Positions 30,101 to 37,894 of a DNA stretch of 64,000 bases are shown piece by piece. This DNA comes from Bedellia somnulentella (Eukaryota > Arthropoda > Insecta > Lepidoptera > Bedelliidae). The stretch lies in contig OY755173.1 of assembly GCA_963576735.1 (NCBI GenBank), positions 12,370,873-12,434,872 of the forward strand, in the 5' to 3' direction. Each line of letters opens with the position of its first letter. Positions within the stretch are counted from its first letter, which is position 1. The position numbers and the translations under genes were made by a program. The notes below the pieces were generated by a model. The model ran no database searches. It was given only the letters and a program-made list of their open reading frames with translations, and was not told the DNA's origin.

Positions 30101-33100
30101 TGATTGTACGTCAAACCATGCGTGTATTACGTCAGTTTGTAAAAATCCTTGTGAGTGTGGTCCTAATGCAGAATGTCAGATTCGAGGGCATAAACCAGTG
30201 TGCGCATGTCGCCCTGGATATATAGGTGATGCACGAATTGGTTGTTATGAAGTATCATGCCGATCTGATGCCCAATGTGCCGATGACGAAACGTGCATAA
30301 ACAATAGATGCATACCAGCTTGCTCGGCAGAACCTAGTGTTTGTGGAAAATCAGCAGAATGTTATGGTACAAACCATAGAGCTTCATGTCGCTGTAATAT
30401 TGGAACAGTTGGAAACCCAACGGTTGCGTGCACACCTGTTGGATGTCGTACAAACAGTGAATGTCCACTTGATAGAGCATGTGTCAACTCTAAATGTGTT
30501 GAACCATGCCTCGAAAATTCGTCGTGCAACCAACCCGCGGAGTGTCGTGTTCACCATCATGATATCTATTGTGTGTGTCCACCAGGCTTTGAAAATACTC
30601 AAAATGGTTGTAAAAAACTTGAACAGCCACAATGTAAATCAGACAGTGACTGTCCATCTAAGCACGCTTGTCTATCGGCGAAGTGTGTGAACCCATGTTT
30701 GGAAACTTCGCCGTGTGGACTAAATGCAGAATGTACTGTTTTTAATACACTGCCTGTAAGAACTATGATTTGCGAATGTCTACCAGGATATCAAGGAAAC
30801 GCCCTTATTGAATGTACACTGCACAAAAGTAAGTTATACTGAATCAAATTTTATTATATTGCCTTTCTATTATTTGTTTTATTTATTAATTCGTCTTTAT
30901 TTATTTTAGAACCAATTGCCGAATGTGGCCTAGAACAAGGTATTGATGAAAATGGCGAGTGCGTGCCCTGTCGAGCTGAAGATGGCCGTATAGTAGATTC
31001 ACGTGGAAGGTGTATTTGTGATACTGACCGTGGATTCACTCCTAGTGGAAATGTGTGTGTACCAGCGGGATGTACAGCAGACTCCGAATGCGATGATAGA
31101 TCTCGCTGTATCAATAGAGCTTGTGTTGATGCCTGTGAAGCCGAGCCTTGCGGAATAAACGCCGCTTGTGATGCGATGCGTCACCGGGCTTACTGCACAT
31201 GTATAGCAGGTTACACAGGAAATCCCAAGATTCAGTGTTCTGTACCTAATACCCCTGACAGTAACTATCGCACTGATTTCCCGCTTCCTGATATGCAGGT
31301 TTGAATCTTTATAATCAATCTTTATTTGTGTGCGTTTTTGTGATGAACGAGTCTTAATGTTCATTTTTTTAAAATAGGTTCACTGCTTGGCCGATGGAGT
31401 TCGTGTCAGTCTGAAAATTAAAAACTTTACTGGCGTCCTCTACGTGAAAGGTTATAGTAAAGACGAGAGATGCCGACTCATTGTACAAACTCCGGAGAGT
31501 CAAGAAAGTCCGATTGACTTTACCGTTCATTTCGGTGATTGTGGTTTAGTTCATGTCAACGTAAGTATAAGATTCAGTTGAACTTGAAACATCAGTTCCT
31601 GTTTTATTAATGATTTTTACTTAAATAATATTTTTACTTTACAGGGCTTAGCGAGTTTTGTGCTTGTGATGCAGAAACATCCTAAACTGGTAACATCAAA
31701 CGCTAAAGCGTTCCACATAAAGTGTATCTACCAAACTGGAGAACAGAATGTGACGTTGGCGTTCAACGTGTCGATGTTAACGACTGCGGGCACCATCGCC
31801 AACACGGGCCCGCCACCCACCTGCTCTATGCGGATCGTCACGCGCTCAGGAGATGAAGTCAGCTCCGCTGAGATCGGGGAGAACTTATTGCTGCAAGTCG
31901 ATGTGCAACCATCAAGTATGTTTTTAATAATTGTGTTTATTTAATACAGCAAAAGTCCACATAAGTATTGCCAGCTGCGTAGTATTGGTTTTGATTAGAA
32001 CCAAACAACCTTGGCTTAAAAATCTTTATCGAACTCAAATTTCAAGAGTGCCTGAGTAAAGAGTTCTTATTCCCTGGCTACCTTTTCTAGGGATTTACTT
32101 GAGTATATGGATGTTTGTTTTCGTAAATTTGTACAGCCTGGTAGTAGTCTCGTATTATCCCAAAAATATAACCTTACCATAACTACGTTTCAGGTATTTA
32201 TGGTGGATTTGCACGAAGTTGCATAGCGAAGACGAGTGAAGTGTCGACAAACGTAGAAAACGAATACACTGTCACGGACGCTGACGGATGCGCCACTGAT
32301 CCTGGAATATTCGGTGAATGGGAGCGTAGTGAGGATGGAAGTGCCCTCAGAGCTTCCTTTAATGCGTTTAAATTCCCGAGCAGCGACAATATAAGATTCC
32401 AGTGTAACATTCGAGTCTGTTTCGGAAAATGTCAACCGGTAAGTAACAAACCTCTAGAATTTATCCTAATTTTGGTCTAGTTGCAAATGGACATCATGAT
32501 CCTAACTCTAGTTATGTTTATTATAATGTACTATTGAAAATATCAACTTCCAAATGTGGCTGGGGAGTTTTTTAGCTCTGAAGCTTTGGCTACCCCTTTC
32601 TGGGATGTATGGCCGCGAGTATATGAATGTATGTATTAAAAAGCCGTGTAGTGCCGGATTAGAATGTCGCTACCCCTTTCTACCCACGGGTGTCGTAAGA
32701 GGCGACTAAGGGTATTGGGGCTTTTTATTGGATTTTTGGGCGATGCGGTTGGAGACCCATCACCAAAAATCTTTATTTTTACCATCTTTTCCCCACTCAA
32801 CTTCCAAAAATGGCTGAGGAATTTATAATTCCTTAGCTCTGGCTACCCCTTCTAGGGAAATATAGCCGTGAGTATATGTATGTATGTATTAAAAATAATT
32901 TACCCACCTTTGATATTTTTTAATATAAATAGATATTCATTAATTTTTGCTATTTATAGGTCAACTGCCGCGGTTTTGACTCTTTCGGCAAACCGAAGAA
33001 AACGAGAAGTATATGACGATACAGGGTTGTCAGGAAATATTGGATTATTACGAGAAGAAGTAACGGTGGAATCGAATCAAATCCTGACGTTAGAGTACCG

Positions 33101-33125
33101 AGACGCGTCTCGCGTGGCGCGCCAG
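1..33125 (+). CDS. dpy: dumpy (dpy), C-terminal part: giant EGF/DPY/ZP matrix protein
   Basis: Dumpy is a huge, membrane-anchored extracellular fibre protein that ties epithelial cells to cuticle at muscle attachment sites, wing and trachea. The window holds 53 exons of it; the N-terminal part lies to the left. Modules alternate EGF (six Cys, typically beginning NPCxPSPCG) with the short DPY module (RPEC, then four further Cys ending KCxDPC). A ZP domain follows from 31378 and a furin-type RRKR site near 33000, the order known for dumpy. All introns are GT/AG. Every intron from 154 to 30909 is phase 1, so each exon can be added or lost without changing frame. The last introns are phase 0, 0, 1 and 0. 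The reading frame breaks once, near 32993, and the transmembrane end is hidden in the N gap. Identification rests on module order and the ZP sequence. Confidence 0.96.
244..3544 (+). CDS. dpy: dpy higher-order repeat unit 1 (positions 1-6)
   Basis: Exons are 244-894 (positions 1+2), 965-1264 (3), 2524-2829 (4) and 2906-3544 (5+6), 632 residues in all. Position signatures seen across units: 1 is an EGF-DPY-EGF with GxPPxCRPEC; 2 is similar with a variable NH or KH box; 3 has a short first EGF (CxDGxCxC, GDPYxGCRPEC) and usually ends TGNAF; 4 usually has C(N/S)NQKC and NHNP; 5 usually has SHxP instead of NHxP; 6 has GNPYEGCRPEC. A LINE sits in the intron between positions 3 and 4. Confidence 0.94.
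1477..2381 (+). mobile_element. 5'-truncated RTE-like LINE in a dpy intron, with target-site duplication
   Basis: An open frame runs to the stop at 2354 (first Met at 1500) with the reverse transcriptase motif LLYADD, then KTKTMV, EFVYLGS, LMYGSECWVW, LRWFGHIEKM and GRPRRT, as in the C-terminal half of RTE-type non-LTR elements. The 3' end is short and finishes in a TATG microsatellite. The 10-base duplication tagtctagta stands at 1467-1476 and 2382-2391, so both borders are exact. The frame is intact over the truncated length, which suggests a recent insertion. Confidence 0.9.
3636..5731 (+). CDS. dpy: dpy higher-order repeat unit 2
   Basis: Exons are 3636-4271 (positions 1+2), 4411-4716 (3) and 4802-5731 (4+5+6), 624 residues. 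This is the most compact unit, with only two internal introns. Position 4 shows ACSNQKC and NHNPIC, position 5 shows VVSHSPTC and position 6 shows GNPYEGC, matching unit 1 in order. Confidence 0.94.
5803..8360 (+). CDS. dpy: dpy higher-order repeat unit 3
   Basis: Exons are 5803-6117 (position 1), 6380-6712 (2) and 7119-8360 (3+4+5+6), 630 residues. The last exon (1242 nt) carries four modules without interruption. Position 3 begins with CKDGVCSC, position 4 has ACNNQKC, position 5 has TISHSPMC and position 6 has GNPYEGCRPEC. Confidence 0.94.
6185..6245 (+). mobile_element. Fragment of tRNA-derived SINE family B in a dpy intron
   Basis: The stretch with ccaactccttcggggata and cggcgtgaacg matches the 3' part of the SINE at 53007-53345 and its reverse copies near 50.8 and 56.6 kb. 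Confidence 0.55.
6713..7118 (+). other. dpy intron, no recognised content
   Basis: A 406-base AT-rich intron with good donor gtaagt and acceptor tttcag. I see no repeat or open frame in it. Confidence 0.6.
8445..12170 (+). CDS. dpy: dpy higher-order repeat unit 4 (all six positions separate)
   Basis: Exons are 8445-8753, 8844-9173, 9862-10161, 10349-10651, 11449-11766 and 11850-12170, one per position, 627 residues. With unit 7 this shows the one-exon-per-module layout from which the fused exons of other units probably derive. Position 3 has CRDGTCTC and TGNAF; position 4 has ACNNQKC; position 5 has VVSHALIC. Confidence 0.94.
9174..9861 (+). other. dpy intron with degenerate SINE remnants
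   Basis: 688 bases. Bases 9525-9640 resemble the 5' part of SINE family A (ttgagtgattgttgggcg, gggaacccacccc). The stretch cagtccagcagtggacg near 9223 looks like another degraded repeat. No coding sequence is seen. Confidence 0.5.
11035..11097. repeat. GT-rich microsatellite in a dpy intron
   Basis: An imperfect (GT)n run ending in gcgcgcgc. The rest of the 797-base intron (10652-11448) is AT-rich with nothing recognisable. Confidence 0.9.
12252..14461 (+). CDS. dpy: dpy higher-order repeat unit 5
   Basis: Exons are 12252-12554, 12639-12968, 13045-13344, 13431-13733 and 13814-14461 (positions 5+6 fused), 628 residues. The donor at 12969 (gtacgt) has another gt four bases on, but only 12968 keeps phase 1. 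Position 4 has ACSNQKC and VNHNPVC; position 5 has VVSHTPIC. Confidence 0.93.
14462..14830 (+). other. dpy intron, no recognised content
   Basis: 369 bases with standard splice sites. No repeat family or open frame is recognised. Confidence 0.5.
14831..18006 (+). CDS. dpy: dpy higher-order repeat unit 6
   Basis: Exons are 14831-15136, 15370-15696, 15985-16287, 16625-16921 and 17362-18006 (positions 5+6 fused), 626 residues. Position 5 is divergent: RREC replaces RPEC and RLHSP replaces VSHSP. Its intron pattern matches unit 5, so these two adjacent units may share a recent duplication or a common intron loss. Confidence 0.93.
15236..15350 (+). mobile_element. SINE family A, 3' part, next to a dpy acceptor
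   Basis: Family A consensus in this window: a head with gtgtagtgtcggcttagaa, a middle with taagaggcgacta and acccatcacca, a 3' part with tggctgaggaa and gctctggctacccctt, and a tail gccgtgagtatatgtatgta. This copy has the 3' part and tail only. It ends 19 bases before the exon at 15370 and follows a long T run. Confidence 0.8.
16288..16624 (+). other. dpy intron, no recognised content
   Basis: 337 AT-rich bases between positions 3 and 4 of unit 6. Nothing recognised. Confidence 0.5.
16922..17361 (+). other. dpy intron, no recognised content
   Basis: 440 AT-rich bases. An open frame runs on from the preceding exon to 17046 but has no EGF features. It is intronic. Confidence 0.5.
18088..20552 (+). 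CDS. dpy: dpy higher-order repeat unit 7 (all six positions separate)
   Basis: Exons are 18088-18396, 18660-18980, 19056-19361, 19435-19746, 19828-20139 and 20232-20552, 627 residues. Position 5 (19828-20139) has VVSHSPQC but ends GYKLSSGNQC instead of the usual GDPFxxC, a variant last EGF loop. Confidence 0.93.
20553..21042 (+). other. dpy intron between repeat units 7 and 8
   Basis: 490 AT-rich bases with a small ttgta repeat near 20875. No gene or known repeat is recognised. Confidence 0.5.
21043..23482 (+). CDS. dpy: dpy higher-order repeat unit 8 (degenerate edge copy)
   Basis: Exons are 21043-21663 (positions 1+2), 21742-22044, 22193-22498, 22568-22876 and 23165-23482, 619 residues. 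This is the most divergent unit. Position 4 has a shortened EGF ending RGCQPEC and ACRAGRC. Position 5 begins SPCMDCG, with the PC-PSPC spacing collapsed, but keeps ASHKPNC. The acceptor of 22193 is a tandem site (agcag), so 22196 is also possible. The acceptor at 22568 likewise has an in-frame alternative at 22574. Confidence 0.9.
23515..23587 (+). mobile_element. SINE family A fragment, no tail
   Basis: Carries caactttccaaaagtggctg and gctctggctacccctactag but stops just after tatagcc, without the TATG tail. Confidence 0.75.
23755..24603 (+). CDS. dpy: dpy exons after the six-module repeat
   Basis: Exons are 23755-24054 (EGF-DPY-EGF, with an odd loop reading SGDAASVGCRPEC) and 24136-24603. 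The second begins like a position-3 module (CRDGQC) but jumps straight to YPECVV, so the GDPYxGC half of that EGF is missing, and it ends with a different EGF type (LCTPTSCGLNARC). This is where the strict repeat breaks down. Confidence 0.9.
24635..24706. repeat. Perfect 36-bp tandem duplication in a dpy intron
   Basis: The 36-base unit beginning ggtctcatgaaatt and ending aaattgtata is present twice without a mismatch (24635-24670 and 24671-24706). Confidence 0.95.
24767..25412 (+). CDS. dpy: dpy exons with C-terminal-style EGF modules
   Basis: Exons are 24767-25123 (two modules, CHSNNDC and CTVDEEC starts) and 25206-25412 (one module with the loop NTLPFRTLVCEC). The LPxRT loop replaces the usual NHxPxC region and recurs four more times further on. 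Confidence 0.9.
25413..25916 (+). other. dpy intron, no recognised content
   Basis: 504 AT-rich bases. Short open frames on both strands have no recognisable features. Confidence 0.5.
25917..26677 (+). CDS. dpy: dpy single-module exons, GC-rich
   Basis: Exons are 25917-26099 and 26489-26677, each one DPY-EGF-like module of about 61-63 residues, phase 1 at both ends. Both use many G/C third positions and Ala codons (for example ACAGACGSG), unlike the AT-rich exons around them. The acceptor of the first (ttgtag then agag) is weak in pyrimidines. An out-of-frame reading here is also open because of the GC content. Confidence 0.85.
26100..26488 (+). other. dpy intron, no recognised content
   Basis: 389 AT-rich bases between two GC-rich exons. 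Nothing recognised. Confidence 0.5.
26783..27550 (+). CDS. dpy: dpy exon with four C-terminal EGF modules
   Basis: One 768-nt exon with modules beginning ECTSDDNC, VCHYNEDC, ECTTDSDC and ECSVDTEC. The third holds the second LPxR loop (VLPLRAVACVC). Acceptor cag/cgg and donor gtaaga both keep phase 1. Confidence 0.92.
27641..28248 (+). CDS. dpy: dpy single-module exons
   Basis: Exons are 27641-27838 (module with CIGACGLGALC) and 28054-28248 (module with DPCACGPHAEC). The short DPCxCG type in the second is the first member of the four-module cycle that continues in the next exon. Confidence 0.9.
28380..28622 (-). mobile_element. tRNA-derived SINE family C in a dpy intron
   Basis: On the minus strand it begins with a tRNA-like head: an A-box region tggtcgagcgg and a B box ggttcgatccc about 35 bases later, followed by an AT-rich body. 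A second copy with the same head and body is at 51000-51238, also minus. The head does not fold into a clean tRNA and the copy has a body, so it is a SINE and not a tRNA gene. Confidence 0.8.
28729..30828 (+). CDS. dpy: dpy 2.1-kb exon, eleven EGF-like modules
   Basis: The largest exon in the window: 700 codons without an intron. Modules cycle with period four: a DPCNCG or NPCECG module, two ordinary modules, then one with an LPVRT or VPFRT loop. Together with the module at 28054 this gives three copies of the cycle. There are many x-SDxDCP starts and no stop or frame break. The donor is gtaagt at 30829. Confidence 0.95.
30910..31298 (+). CDS. dpy: dpy last EGF exon before the ZP domain
   Basis: Begins at phase 1 and ends at phase 0, the first change of intron phase in the gene. 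It encodes a Cys-poor linker (GLEQGIDENGECVPC), one DPY-EGF module ending YTGNPKIQC and a short spacer (NYRTDFPLPDMQ) that leads into the ZP domain. Confidence 0.92.
31378..32438 (+). CDS. dpy: dpy ZP domain exons
   Basis: Exons are 31378-31560, 31645-31915 and 32194-32438. They encode a zona pellucida polymerisation domain from VHCLADGVRV to FGKCQP, including GVLYVKGYSKDERC, FVLVMQKHPKLVTS, TAGTIANTGPPPTC, GGFARSCIAK, DADGCATD and FKFPSSDNIRFQC. The order and wording are those of dumpy rather than of other insect ZP proteins. ZP domains let secreted proteins polymerise into filaments at the apical surface. Confidence 0.95.
32033..32118 (+). mobile_element. SINE family A, degraded 3' fragment
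   Basis: Recognisable by tttcaagagtgcctgagta, ctggctaccttttctaggga and a remnant tail gagtatatggatg. Confidence 0.6.
32542..32637 (+). mobile_element. SINE family A, 3' fragment with tail
   Basis: Contains caacttccaaatgtggctgg, ttggctacccctttctggg and the tail ggccgcgagtatatgaatgt. It lies directly before a longer copy of the same family. Confidence 0.75.
32643..32890 (+). mobile_element. SINE family A, near full length
   Basis: Has the head (gtgtagtgccggattagaat), the middle (gtaagaggcgactaagg, gatgcggttggagaccca) and the 3' part with the TATG tail, about 248 bases. With 49795-50043 it defines the family. It sits 70 bases before the last visible dpy exon. Confidence 0.85.
32960..33125 (+). 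CDS. dpy: dpy ZP tail exon, frameshifted and cut by the gap
   Basis: The phase-0 acceptor at 32959 gives VNCRGFDSFGK, then a stop within 9 codons. Moving one base near 32993 restores RRKREVYDD and an open frame ending LEYRDASRVARQ at the gap. RRKR is the furin-type cleavage site expected after a ZP domain. One extra base (a C in the aaacc run fits best) is the simplest explanation, and the neighbouring gap suggests poor assembly. The membrane anchor and cytoplasmic tail are not visible. Confidence 0.8.
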
Positions 33126-33325
33126 NNNNNNNNNNNNNNNNNNNNNNNNNNNNNNNNNNNNNNNNNNNNNNNNNNNNNNNNNNNNNNNNNNNNNNNNNNN
33201 NNNNNNNNNNNNNNNNNNNNNNNNNNNNNNNNNNNNNNNNNNNNNNNNNNNNNNNNNNNNNNNNNNNNNNNNNNNNNNNNNNNNNNNNNNNNNNNNNNNN
33301 NNNNNNNNNNNNNNNNNNNNNNNNN
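33126..33325. other. Assembly gap, 200 N
   Basis: Exactly 200 unknown bases, so probably a placeholder of fixed length. It should contain the rest of the dpy C-terminus. The sequence right after it (to about 33474) shows no dpy coding match, only a CT microsatellite at 33361-33379. Confidence 0.99.
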
Positions 33326-33474
33326 GCACTGTCTGTTGTACTGAAGATCTCCTTTTCTTTCTCTCTCTCTCTCTCTCTCGCTCTTTTTCTCGACTATAGC
33401 CGTTTTTGGGTGGGTTTTGTTTGGGTGAGAAATTTGGCAGACTAATCCCCAACCATCCTCTTTTTTATTTAATT

Positions 33475-34293
33475 ACTAGTGGATCGTCCCAGCTTCGCAC
33501 GGGTAGCGTTGTTTTTTTAAATATCAGAGGTTTCTTTCTTCAGTCACTGCTCAAGCAATGTAAAATTCAGCGCAATGTTTTCAATTTATTAAATTTATAG
33601 CACTCCCTAAACAGTGTAGTTTGGTGATTTTAAATGCGCTTTGATGAACGGTTCAGTATTTCCGTTTAATAGCAAATTTTTAAATAAAACGCTATGAAGT
33701 ATTTATAACAGTCTAAAAAATAAATCATTACGTGATGTAGGATGCAACTACTGGCGCCATCTAGTATGTTATATGTAAATTAGTAAAGATTTGGTTTTGA
33801 TCACGGGTGCGATGGCTTATTTTATGTATAATTTCGGTGTTTGTCTACCGATTTCTATGATTCTTTTTTTATTGAATAGTTAATAATGTTACCTTATTTA
33901 AATTAGGGATGAGTGAGAGGTTTACAAACGTAAGAGTAAACAAATATAATCAGAATGTTCCGAACTGCTAAGCTATCAGGAATTACACGTGTTATTGTGA
34001 GTCAACCGTAAAAGATAGACATAAACTGCTGAGGATTTTTTTTTAGATTATTTTATGAAGAATATTTCCGTCACACATGATTTCTATGTAGGTTTAACCA
34101 TTGAGGCAGCACACGCGACGGAAGCTTAAAAAATGGAGTAACTTCTCCCGTTTTCCCAAAATTTCCCGAAATTCCCCTTTACTACTCAGCTGGAAAGTAT
34201 ACAAAAACCTGCGCAGGTGTATAAAGAATAATTGCACCAAGTTTCGTTAAAATCCGTCGAGTAGTTTTTGTTTCCATAAGGAACATACAAACC

Positions 34294-34327
<34 letters not shown>

Positions 34328-34469
34328 AAGACAGACAGACAGACAGACAGACAAAAATTTTACTGATTGCATTTTTGGCATCAGTATCGATCCCTAATCA
34401 CCACCTGATGGTTATTTTGAAAATATATTTCATGTACAGAATTGACCTCTCTACAGATTTATTATAAGT
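33475..34469 (+). repeat. 1-kb dispersed repeat, copy 1 (tandem with copy 2)
   Basis: Starts actagtggatcgtcccagct and ends acagatttattataagt. It contains a (GACA)n microsatellite at about 34290-34352 just after ttccataaggaacatac. There is no coding frame and no terminal inverted repeat, so it is a non-autonomous element of unknown class. The core next to a GACA/GTCT microsatellite recalls the insect mini-me type repeats, but that is only a resemblance. Confidence 0.85.
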
Positions 34470-35298
34470 ACTAGTGGATCGTCCCAGCTTCGCACGGGTA
34501 GCGTTGTTTTTTTAAATATCTGAGGTTTCTTTCTTCAGTCACTGCTTAAGCATTGTGCATTAAGCATTCAGCGTAATGTTCTCAATTTATTAAATTTATA
34601 GCACTCCCTTAACAGTGTAGTTTGGTGATTTTGAATGCGCTTTAATGAACGGTTCAGTATTTCCGTTTAATAGCAAATTTTGGAATAAAACGCCATGAAG
34701 TATTTATAACAATCTAAAAAATAAATCATTACGTTATATAGGATGCAACTACTGGCGCCATCTAGTATGTTATATGTAAATTAGTAAAGATTTGGTTTCG
34801 ATCACGGGCGCGATGGCTTATTTTATGTATAATTTCGGTGTTTGTCTACCGATTTATATGATTCTTTTTTTATTGAATAGGTAATAATGTTACCTTTTTT
34901 AAATAGATAAGAGATGAGTGAGAGTATTATAAACGTAAGAGTAAACAAATATAATCACAATACTCCGAACTACTAAGCTATCAGGAGTTACACGTGATAT
35001 TGTGAGTCAACCATAAAAGATAGACATATGCTGTTGAACATTTTTTTTTAGAAAATTTTATGAAGATTTTTTCCGCCATACATACATTTTATGTAACTTT
35101 AACCATTAAGGCTGCACACGCGACGGAAGCTTAGAAAATGGAGTAACTTCTCCCGTTTTCCCGAAATTTCCCAAAATTCCCCTTTACTTCTCTGCTGGAA
35201 AGTATACAAAAACCTGCGCAGGAGTATGAAGAATAATTGTACCAAGTTTCGTTAAAATCCGTCGAGTAGTTTTTGTTTCCATAAGGAACATACAAACC

Positions 35299-35340
<42 letters not shown>

Positions 35341-35460
35341 AATTTTACTGATTGCATTTTTGGCATCAGTATCGATCCCTAATCACCACCTGATAGTTAT
35401 TTTGAAAATATATTTCATGTACAGAATTGACCTCTCTACAGATTTATTATAAGTATAGAT
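34470..35460 (+). repeat. 1-kb dispersed repeat, copy 2
   Basis: Follows copy 1 with no spacer (aagt then actagtgg). It is very similar along its whole length, including the GACA array at about 35297-35338 and the ending aagtatagat. Confidence 0.85.
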
Positions 35461-36840
35461 ATAAATAATTACTTAATAGATAAAATAATGCATAACCTTA
35501 ATCTACAACAGTATATCTTTAAATAGGAAAAATGTTTATAATACTAATTGACGATTAATTAATATTATTTTATTTCTAAACATGGCAATAATCAATTTTT
35601 GACCCTGTCTTATAATTTCTATATATGAAATCAAGAAATTCTATATAATGGTTTGCTAGAGAGGTAACTTAGATTAGAACCAGGAAAAGGACATGGGGTA
35701 CTTTTTACAATATTATAATTTTAAACAAAAAGCAAACCGACTTTACAATTGAAAAAACAAAAATTAAAAAACCGAAAAATGGTTAATTTAGCACAAAGTA
35801 ATTTGAATTATGATTTACATGGAAAATAAACAATCAAGTACTAAAAAGTAAGAAATAAGTTTTTTAATTAGATATGAGTACCGTTATTAACAACTTAAGA
35901 ATTTCTTTATTCTACACGCCTTAGTTCAACCTACCTATATCTTAAAATTCTCTTAAATTAATTTGTGAGTCGATACCAGCCTGCGTAATAATAAGTGTGT
36001 ATTTCGCACTACACACGTACATGTACAATGTAGGATACCTACATGGTAGGGTAAATTGAATTTTGTATTTATAAACTTTAGGCGATAGAAATATAGCGTT
36101 TAGATTGTAATAATCAGAGATAGATGAATATTTAGGTGATAGGGTATATATGATAGGGTGAATATTTTTTGTTTGACTGGCACCGACTCAAAAATTAATT
36201 TAAGAGAATTTTAAGACTCATCATCAGACTCTTAGTGACCACCCACCAAAGTGTAATATGCACATCAATATAAATTAAATAGGCTCAAACATCAACAAGT
36301 CACCGTTGTGAGTTTCGAAAGTTCCCCTCGATTTCCTGGGATGCCATCATCCGATCCTGGTCTCATGGTGCTTTCTTGGTAACAATAACATAACAAAAGA
36401 ATTTTTTAGTGAACCTGTACCTCTCTTAAAAAAGCTACGAAGAGGAGTATAAATCCATATATTAATGCTGAAAGAACTATTTCCTAACTGCTAGTAATTG
36501 AGGACCTACACCTTCCATCATCAGCTCAGCATCATAATGTTATGATTTCCAGAAGCAAATGCCAATATAACTTCAGAAAATATGAAAAACGCGGTACATG
36601 TGCCTATAAAATTTGAAGGTTCCCATCGATTTCTCCAGGATACCATCATCAGACCCTGATATCCTCATCATGGAACCATTCCGGGAGTATCTTCTTTCTA
36701 ATAAAAAAATAATAATCAAAATCGGTTCATAAATGGCGAAGTAATCAGTGTAAAAACATTAAAAAAATATACGTGTCGTCAGTTGATTTGAGAACACTCC
36801 TTTTTTTGAAGTCGGTTAAAAAGGAGGGAAGATTTGTTTA
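35461..36840. repeat. AT-rich spacer with degraded interspersed repeats
   Basis: Two related stretches (about 36302-36375 and 36600-36680) share ttcgatttc..ggatgccatcatc-type wording, each an imperfect copy of the other. The segment near 36785-36825 reads, on the minus strand, accgacttcaaaaaaaggag, a motif I associate with lepidopteran repeat ends. No gene is seen. Confidence 0.5.
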
Positions 36841-37162
36841 TATGTGTGTACGTCAGTAATGAAAAGGCTTTGTAACAACGTCACCGATTACATACTACGA
36901 TATTACACCATTGAAAAGCTAAAAAATTTCAAAATCAACATAGGCTTTATATAATTTGAATGTTTTGGACATGAAAACCTCATGTGGGGATTATTACTAA
37001 TAAATAAAAGATAAATAAAGGAAAGAAATAAGTATCGAATTTTTTCTTTCCTATATTTATCTTTTATTTAATAGGCTTTATATCATCACTCTAAATATCG
37101 TAGGGGTAAGCGGTGAAAATACTTAACACCAGCCGTGCGAAGCCGGGGGGACCACTAGTTTC
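36841..37162 (-). repeat. Repeat fragment with terminal actagtgg motif and internal hairpin
   Basis: Read on the minus strand it begins aaactagtggtcc and ggcttcgcacggct, close to the start of the 1-kb repeats (actagtgg..cagcttcgcacggg). Bases 36999-37028 and 37043-37072 are 30-base inverted arms with 28 matches and a 14-base loop. Confidence 0.6.
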
Positions 37163-37894
37163 CCATCTAACCTTTTTGTTTGTTAACCTACAATATTTTT
37201 ACGTAGAAATATTTCATATGTTTATTGTAAATTAAATTAATATAAGAAATAATTAAAGTAAAGTAAAAAGTAAAAGTAAAAAGTATATTTATTAAAAGAA
37301 TTACAGCCTTCACAAATTTCCAGGGGTTCCCAAACTAGGCTTAGCCTGTACCTTGGGAAACCAATTTAATTATATAATATAATGGAATAGGCGCTTTAAT
37401 CGAAGTATTATACATATATAGTTACATCAAAAAAAAGTATGTAATAAAATTAAATGAATGAAAAAGAAAAAAAATAATTAATTATTAATTATTTGGCCTG
37501 ATGACAGTTTAGAATCTCTAGCCCTCTAGTAAAATAATTTATACACATCAAAGTTTTGGTACGACTGCATCGACCTCAAACGACGACCTTACTCGCGGCA
37601 TGTGTCATTTCTTCACTTTCATTTATTTGAGTTTTAGCAAAAATATACTGAACAAATTTCACATTTCTCGTTTATCATATTACTGTTACTCATTCTGTTA
37701 ACTGGTTAAAATTACGTCTTAACTCAAAAACACACCATCGGCATTCCGCCATATGCAAGTGTTAAAACGTGATTTAAGTCATGTAAAATTTAGAATGTTG
37801 TATATTTCGAGCAAGTGTGTACCGCACATATAATATTAAGGAAGAATTCGTGGAAAAGTGATTAATAGTGTAGACAAAAATAATTAATTTACAG
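37163..37894. other. Spacer upstream of the chorion-like gene
   Basis: AT-rich. No gene or recognised repeat apart from short A-rich runs. Confidence 0.5.

Noticed and set aside
244..31298. Dozens of separate small Cys-rich genes
   Set aside because: Each open stretch is bounded by GT/AG sites in matching phase and joins into one reading frame. They are exons of dpy, not independent secreted peptides.
32960..33125. dpy as a pseudogene
   Set aside because: A single 1-base break beside an assembly gap, in a gene otherwise open over more than 50 exons, points to a sequence error.
34290..34352. CRISPR-like array of short repeats
   Set aside because: It is a plain (GACA)n microsatellite inside a dispersed repeat, with no spacers, in an insect genome.
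35184..35366. Repetitive VCLS protein on the minus strand
   Set aside because: It is the translation of the GACA microsatellite.
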